A stretch of DNA of 64,000 bases from Plectosphaerella cucumerina. Taxonomy: Eukaryota > Ascomycota > Sordariomycetes > Glomerellales > Plectosphaerellaceae. Below the pieces are notes generated by a model. It made no database searches and was not told the origin of the DNA. It saw only the letters and a program-made list of their open reading frames with translations. Numbering within the stretch: position 1 is the stretch's first letter; the number at the start of each line of letters is the position of its first letter. Of the stretch, positions 60,241 through 64,000 are shown piece after piece. The translations under genes and the position numbers were made by a program. The stretch spans positions 2,046,001 to 2,110,000 of the forward strand of contig JAGPXD010000002.1 of the NCBI GenBank assembly GCA_020746995.1, read 5' to 3'.

Positions 60241-62571
60241 ATGGTCGCAGAAGTCATTGACCTGCTGTCAAGCTCCTCTCCTCCACCGGCACGAGCGCCG
60301 ACGACACCTCCCAGACATGCCTTCAAATGGCCGACATCGTCAAAGCCGCCCATTCTCTCGGACGACGTCTTCGACCTAGCCCAACTGTCACCCGTGGCCG
60401 GCACCAATCACAACAATGAACCCCCTGTGCCATCGCAGCAACTCCCGCCGCCAAAAAGACCCAGCATTGCAACTGCCAACCCGGTCTTTTTCGAATCCGA
60501 CGACTTCGACACTACTGGGGATCTGGATAAGAGCCTTGCCTATGAAGACATTGTGTCGAAGCGCACCGAAAGCAACAAGCGACGCCGTCTCTCACCAGAT
60601 GTACCTTCCAAACGATCGTCCCTGTCACGCTCGCAGTCCGCCATCGTCGGCTCCAGCTTCCATTCCGTCCGCAACACCGGCACGCTGTCGAGGTCGCAGG
60701 CGCTGATAGACCCCATCGAGTTCACCAGCTCGCCATTCGTCCCTCCCTCGGCGCAGCCACCGAGGGTCGATAAATCCGATCCCTTTGTCAGTTCGCCTCC
60801 GAAACCTTCGAGGCTAGAAACCCGAACCTACATCCCCCCGAGCTCTTTCGATCCCTTCGCTAGCGATGCGGCGCCCCTGCCAGCGCCATCTCCTGCGCCT
60901 GTACTTGCGCTTGCTCCGCCGAGCTCATACGATCCTTTCGCTAGCGACATCGATGCTGCACCCGCGCCAGCTCCCGCTCCGGCGAAGAAAAGAACGCCAC
61001 CGCCCGTTATAGACTTGGACGACGACGATGCAGATTCCGATCCTTTCAAGAGCTCACCAGTAGTCCCCGGCAAGACAGCCACACTCGCTCCTCCACCTGC
61101 TGCCCCCAGCACGAAACCTAAACTTCCAAAGCGGCCAGTAGAATGGGACCCAATATCCAGCTCGGCGCCTGAGCTTCGCCACGCCGTCGAGGTCCTCGAC
61201 GACTCCCCGCCTCGCCGCCCGCCCCCGAAGGCATCCAAAGGCAAAGGCCCCGCCGTCATCAGCCTAAGCGATTCGGAGGTCTCTACTCAAGGCCACGGTC
61301 CGCTCGGGGACGATGACGACGATGACGAATTTCCCGACCTTGCCAACATGGATATGACCAAGTACCGGCCCCGAGTGAGATCGTCCTCGCCGATCGTTCG
61401 ACCTGCCCGCAAAAAGGCAGCATCACGTCCAAAAGCCATGTCCAAGAAGTCAGCCGAAGAACGAGCCCGCGAGAGGGATGATAAAGCTGCAGCAAGGGAC
61501 GCAGAGAAGGAGCGGAAGAGGCTGGACAAGGAGGCGGCCAAGGAGCAAAAGGCCAGGGACAAACAGCGGGCTGCTGCCCTGGCAGAGGTCAACAAGGTCC
61601 GAACCGACAAGAAGGTGTCAACGCCTGAGATGATCGTTGACCTACCCGCGTCACTGCCGCCGGCACTCGCCCTCCAAGCGCAGGAGTTGCTCAAAGATCT
61701 CAGCGTCGAGTACAAGACTTGCCAAACCCCTGTCGACAACGTCGTCAAATGGCGGCGGAAGGTCCAGAGCAACTACAACGAGGATCTTGGCATGTGGGAG
61801 CCTATGCCCCTGCGCATCGACGACGAATCCTATGCGATGGCCGTGGTCACCGCCGACGACTTCGTCACAATGGCCCTCGCCCCTGAAGGGGAAGACCTCG
61901 ACGCCCACGTCGCCAAGATGCGGCAACACTACCCGACAGAGCAGACCATCTACCTCATCGACGGCCTCAACGTCTGGATGCGCAAGAATCGCAACGTCCG
62001 CAACAGGCAGTTCGTCTCCGCCGTCCGGGGCCAGGAAGACGACGCCCCGACCTCCAGCACCGCCAGAAAGCGAAAGACGCAGACCCCGCGGGCGTACATC
62101 GACGAGGACATGATCGAGGACGCCCTGCTACAGCTCCAGGTCGTGCACGGCGTCCAGATCCACCACACGGCCGCGCCTATCGAGACGGCGCAGTGGATCG
62201 CCGTCTTTACGCAGCACATCTCAACGGTGCCGTACCGCAAGCAGAAGGAGGCGGCCAACGCCGCCGGCGCAGGTTTCTGCATGGAGAGCGGCCAGGTCCG
62301 CACGGGCGAGGACGTCCGCGATACGTACACGAAGATGCTCCAGGAGATAGTAAGGGTCACGGCGCCCATCGCGTACGGCATTGCGAACGAGTTTGGCACC
62401 GTCTCGGAGCTCATCCGCGGGCTCGAAGAGGGCGGGCCGCTGGTGCTCGAGGCGTGCAGGAAGAGCGCCAACAAGGACGGGGCGCTCTCGGATCGCGCTG
62501 TCGGGCAGGCCGTCAGCCGGAGGCTGCACAAGGTGTTCACTGGGCGAGACGAGACGAGCACGGATGTATGA
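60241..62571 (+). CDS. EME1: EME1/Mms4-type subunit of the Mus81 structure-specific endonuclease
   Basis: Single exon, 776 residues. The frame is open upstream only through non-ATG codons, so 60241 is the start. The N-terminal half is disordered, Pro/Ser-rich and phosphorylation-prone. It carries three SUMO-interaction-like motifs: VIDLL at residues 5-9, PVIDLDDDD near 254 and AVISLSDSE near 338. A charged Lys/Glu/Arg helix (about 400-450) precedes an ERCC4-like domain with WRRKVQSNYNED, YLIDGLNVWMRKNRNVRNRQF, PRAYIDEDMIEDALLQLQV and a helix-hairpin-helix-like C-terminus. Eme1 is the non-catalytic partner that positions Mus81 on replication forks and Holliday-junction intermediates in the nucleus. 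Confidence 0.9.
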   Translation: MVAEVIDLLSSSSPPPARAPTTPPRHAFKWPTSSKPPILSDDVFDLAQLSPVAGTNHNNEPPVPSQQLPPPKRPSIATANPVFFESDDFDTTGDLDKSLAYEDIVSKRTESNKRRRLSPDVPSKRSSLSRSQSAIVGSSFHSVRNTGTLSRSQALIDPIEFTSSPFVPPSAQPPRVDKSDPFVSSPPKPSRLETRTYIPPSSFDPFASDAAPLPAPSPAPVLALAPPSSYDPFASDIDAAPAPAPAPAKKRTPPPVIDLDDDDADSDPFKSSPVVPGKTATLAPPPAAPSTKPKLPKRPVEWDPISSSAPELRHAVEVLDDSPPRRPPPKASKGKGPAVISLSDSEVSTQGHGPLGDDDDDDEFPDLANMDMTKYRPRVRSSSPIVRPARKKAASRPKAMSKKSAEERARERDDKAAARDAEKERKRLDKEAAKEQKARDKQRAAALAEVNKVRTDKKVSTPEMIVDLPASLPPALALQAQELLKDLSVEYKTCQTPVDNVVKWRRKVQSNYNEDLGMWEPMPLRIDDESYAMAVVTADDFVTMALAPEGEDLDAHVAKMRQHYPTEQTIYLIDGLNVWMRKNRNVRNRQFVSAVRGQEDDAPTSSTARKRKTQTPRAYIDEDMIEDALLQLQVVHGVQIHHTAAPIETAQWIAVFTQHISTVPYRKQKEAANAAGAGFCMESGQVRTGEDVRDTYTKMLQEIVRVTAPIAYGIANEFGTVSELIRGLEEGGPLVLEACRKSANKDGALSDRAVGQAVSRRLHKVFTGRDETSTDV

Positions 62572-63153
62572 TTGGGATCGCAGGAAATTATTGTATTCTA
62601 GTCTGGAGAACAAGTCTATGCTTGCATCATGGCTATTTGGTAGAGGGCAGTGCTTCCTAGTAATCTGCGATCTTGAGATATCATTAGCCGAGGCTCGAGG
62701 AAGAGAGTGCAACAATATGAGAACGGGAAGTGCTCGTGATCAGAAGGTGATGTAACAAAGTTTATCCACATGTATACTTTCGGTACAGGTCTGTGAATTT
62801 GATCTCTCATCAGGAAAGCAGGGCTGGGTTGAAGAAAAAAATGTGTAAACATACCATTGAGGATGTGCTCTGCCTCTAGGTCCAAGGTCACGACAGAAAG
62901 CAGCGCTTGCTGGTAATCTAGCATCTTAGGATATTGTTAGCCAAGGCTCGAAGCAGAGAGTGCAACAATAACAGAGTGAGAAGTGCTTGTGTCAGATAGC
63001 GGTTGGACAAAGTTTATCCACATGTATACTTTCGGTACAGGTCTGTGAAGTTTGGTCTCTCATCACGAAAAGCAGAGATGGGTTGAAGAAGAAAAAAGTG
63101 CAAACATACCATTGAGGAAGATGCCCCCGGGTCCAAGGTCGCGACCGGGGCGG
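62572..63153. other. Intergenic between convergent EME1 and phosphatase-family genes
   Basis: Almost entirely made of an imperfect ~253 bp tandem duplication. Confidence 0.65.
62648..63150. repeat. Imperfect head-to-tail tandem duplication, about 253 bp per copy
   Basis: Copy 1 (62648-62900) and copy 2 (62901-about 63150) align along their length. Shared blocks include GAGAGTGCAACAAT, AAAGTTTATCCACATGTATA, CTTTCGGTACAGGTCTGTGAA, AAACATACCATTGAGGA and GTCCAAGGTC. Differences look mostly like transitions plus small indels. Copy 2 ends just before the stop codon of the phosphatase-family gene. Confidence 0.85.
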
Positions 63154-63998
63154 CTATTTCTCAAGCTGCTCCTCGGCCTTGCGCTTCTTGGATGGTCCAG
63201 GGGCGAAGAAGGATGTGACAGTCCTTTGCCGAGCGTCGTGCTGGGCACTGCCGATGCCGCCGCGTGTCTTCTTCAGGCCGGCGAGGTGCGCGACGCTGTT
63301 GATTGATGCGACGGTGAGGCGGCAGTGTGGCCAGCGCGGCGGCGGCGTCGACGGCGCCGAAGCATCGACCACGATGTCGAGTTGGGTGAAGCCTGTGTTG
63401 CTCCAGCGTGCGGGGACATCGGCGTTCAGCGACGAGACCCGGGATGGCTGGAAGCACTCTGGACCGCGGAGGACGGCGAGCAGAGAGGCGAGGATCATGC
63501 CGTGCGACACGATCGCGATGTTCGTTGTATCCTCGCCATCAGCGCAGGACAGGATAATCGGCGAAAGGTGCTCGTCAATGAATCTCGCCGACCGCTCGCG
63601 CATCGACTGCTTCGTCTCGATATCCTCAGCCGCCGCCACAGCCTTGTCCCAGCGCCGACCCTCGTCAGAACCAAAGTCCTTCTCGCGCAGGTCGGGGACC
63701 TGCACCAAGGGCGGCTTCGCTTCGGGTTGTGCTTCGTGGACGGCTTCGGCGGTCGAGACGGCCCTCTGGAGGTTCGAGGCAAAGATCCAATCGAGACGGG
63801 TGGATGCCAGGTGTGCGCCGAGCCGACGAGCCTGGATCGTGCCGTGTGATGTCAACGGAGAGTCGCGAACTCCTGCGCTGCGAGGTGGGTGGTAAGTAAA
63901 ACGTGTCGGCTCGTGCGCGACCGAGGGCCGTACAGGAGGCCGGCGACGTTGTCGACCGACTCGCCGTGTCGGATGAGGAAGAGGGTGATGTTTCCCAT
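63154..63998 (-). CDS. Histidine-phosphatase (phosphoglycerate-mutase) family protein with C-terminal PIP box and NLS
   Basis: Two exons: 63934-63998 and 63154-63877 (56 nt intron, GTACGG...GCAG), 262 residues, complete just inside the right edge. The catalytic RHG motif is in LFLIRHGESVDNVAG; the splice restores LLAGVRDSPLTSHGTIQ, and the second catalytic His is in NIAIVSHGMILASLL. The acid region is DLREKDFGSDEG. The last 24 residues are unusual for the family: QRTVTSFF (239-246) fits the PCNA-interacting PIP-box consensus Q-x-x-V-x-x-F-F and is followed by the basic cluster KKRK (252-255). It is a phosphohydrolase by family; the substrate is unknown. The tail implies nuclear PCNA association (inference). 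Confidence 0.9.
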   Translation of the reverse strand, partial: GKHHPLPHPTRRVGRQRRRPPVRPSVAHEPTRFTYHPPRSAGVRDSPLTSHGTIQARRLGAHLASTRLDWIFASNLQRAVSTAEAVHEAQPEAKPPLVQVPDLREKDFGSDEGRRWDKAVAAAEDIETKQSMRERSARFIDEHLSPIILSCADGEDTTNIAIVSHGMILASLLAVLRGPECFQPSRVSSLNADVPARWSNTGFTQLDIVVDASAPSTPPPRWPHCRLTVASINSVAHLAGLKKTRGGIGSAQHDARQRTVTSFFAPGPSKKRKAEEQLEK

Positions 63999-64000
63999 GG

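Noticed and set aside
62616..62924. 102-residue minus-strand open frame in the tandem duplication
   Set aside because: The frame is broken in the second copy and no domain is visible.
62648..63150. Repeat-induced point mutation as the cause of divergence of the duplicated copies
   Set aside because: Units are shorter than usual RIP targets, and direction and context of changes were not counted.

Overview
The window is genomic DNA of a filamentous ascomycete (Pezizomycotina, most likely a plant-associated Sordariomycete). The evidence is gene structure (many 45-75 nt GT-AG introns with CTAAC/CTGAC-type branch sites, CT-rich leaders, GC-rich codons) and gene content: fungal Zn2Cys6 regulator, ENA-type P-type ATPase, PTH11/rhodopsin-like membrane protein, secreted pectate lyase, tyrosinase, type-B carboxylesterases and a small Kex2-processed cysteine-rich protein. 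I assign no species. Twenty-four protein genes are described. Exon junctions were placed by eye, and every spliced frame closes except the NmrA-like gene.

Layout. 1-7053: a PhzF-like gene cut by the left edge, an SDR oxidoreductase, an NmrA-like gene with an apparent frameshift, and a four-exon ENA-type cation ATPase. 8074-15998: a compact four-gene group (2-oxoglutarate/Fe(II) dioxygenase, Zn2Cys6 regulator, COG0402-type amidohydrolase, NAT/UapA-family permease). Both of its promoter gaps carry repeated CGGCCG and GATA-factor sites, so it looks like a self-contained N-heterocycle uptake and breakdown module. The permease lacks two residues that bind purines in UapA, so the substrate may not be an ordinary purine. 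This is the best candidate here for an undescribed system.

17991-36572: a large membrane sulfatase-domain protein, a nine-exon PTH11-like receptor, a secreted carboxylesterase, a secreted Cys-rich protein with a CDP-diacylglycerol pyrophosphatase-like domain, an MFS sugar transporter, a 101-residue membrane protein, a P450, and a second secreted carboxylesterase convergent with it.

37405-47930: a zinc alcohol dehydrogenase, pectate lyase, a candidate effector, a quinone-oxidoreductase-like MDR protein, a secreted tyrosinase and a GPI-anchored protein. This part is rich in secreted proteins.

49046-63998: a giant kinesin, a 5.5 kb stretch with no convincing gene, an EME1-type Holliday-junction nuclease subunit with SUMO-interaction-like motifs, and a histidine-phosphatase-family protein ending in a PCNA-interaction (PIP) box and basic NLS. 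An imperfect ~253 bp tandem duplication lies between the last two. No tRNA, rRNA, transposon or CRISPR was recognised.
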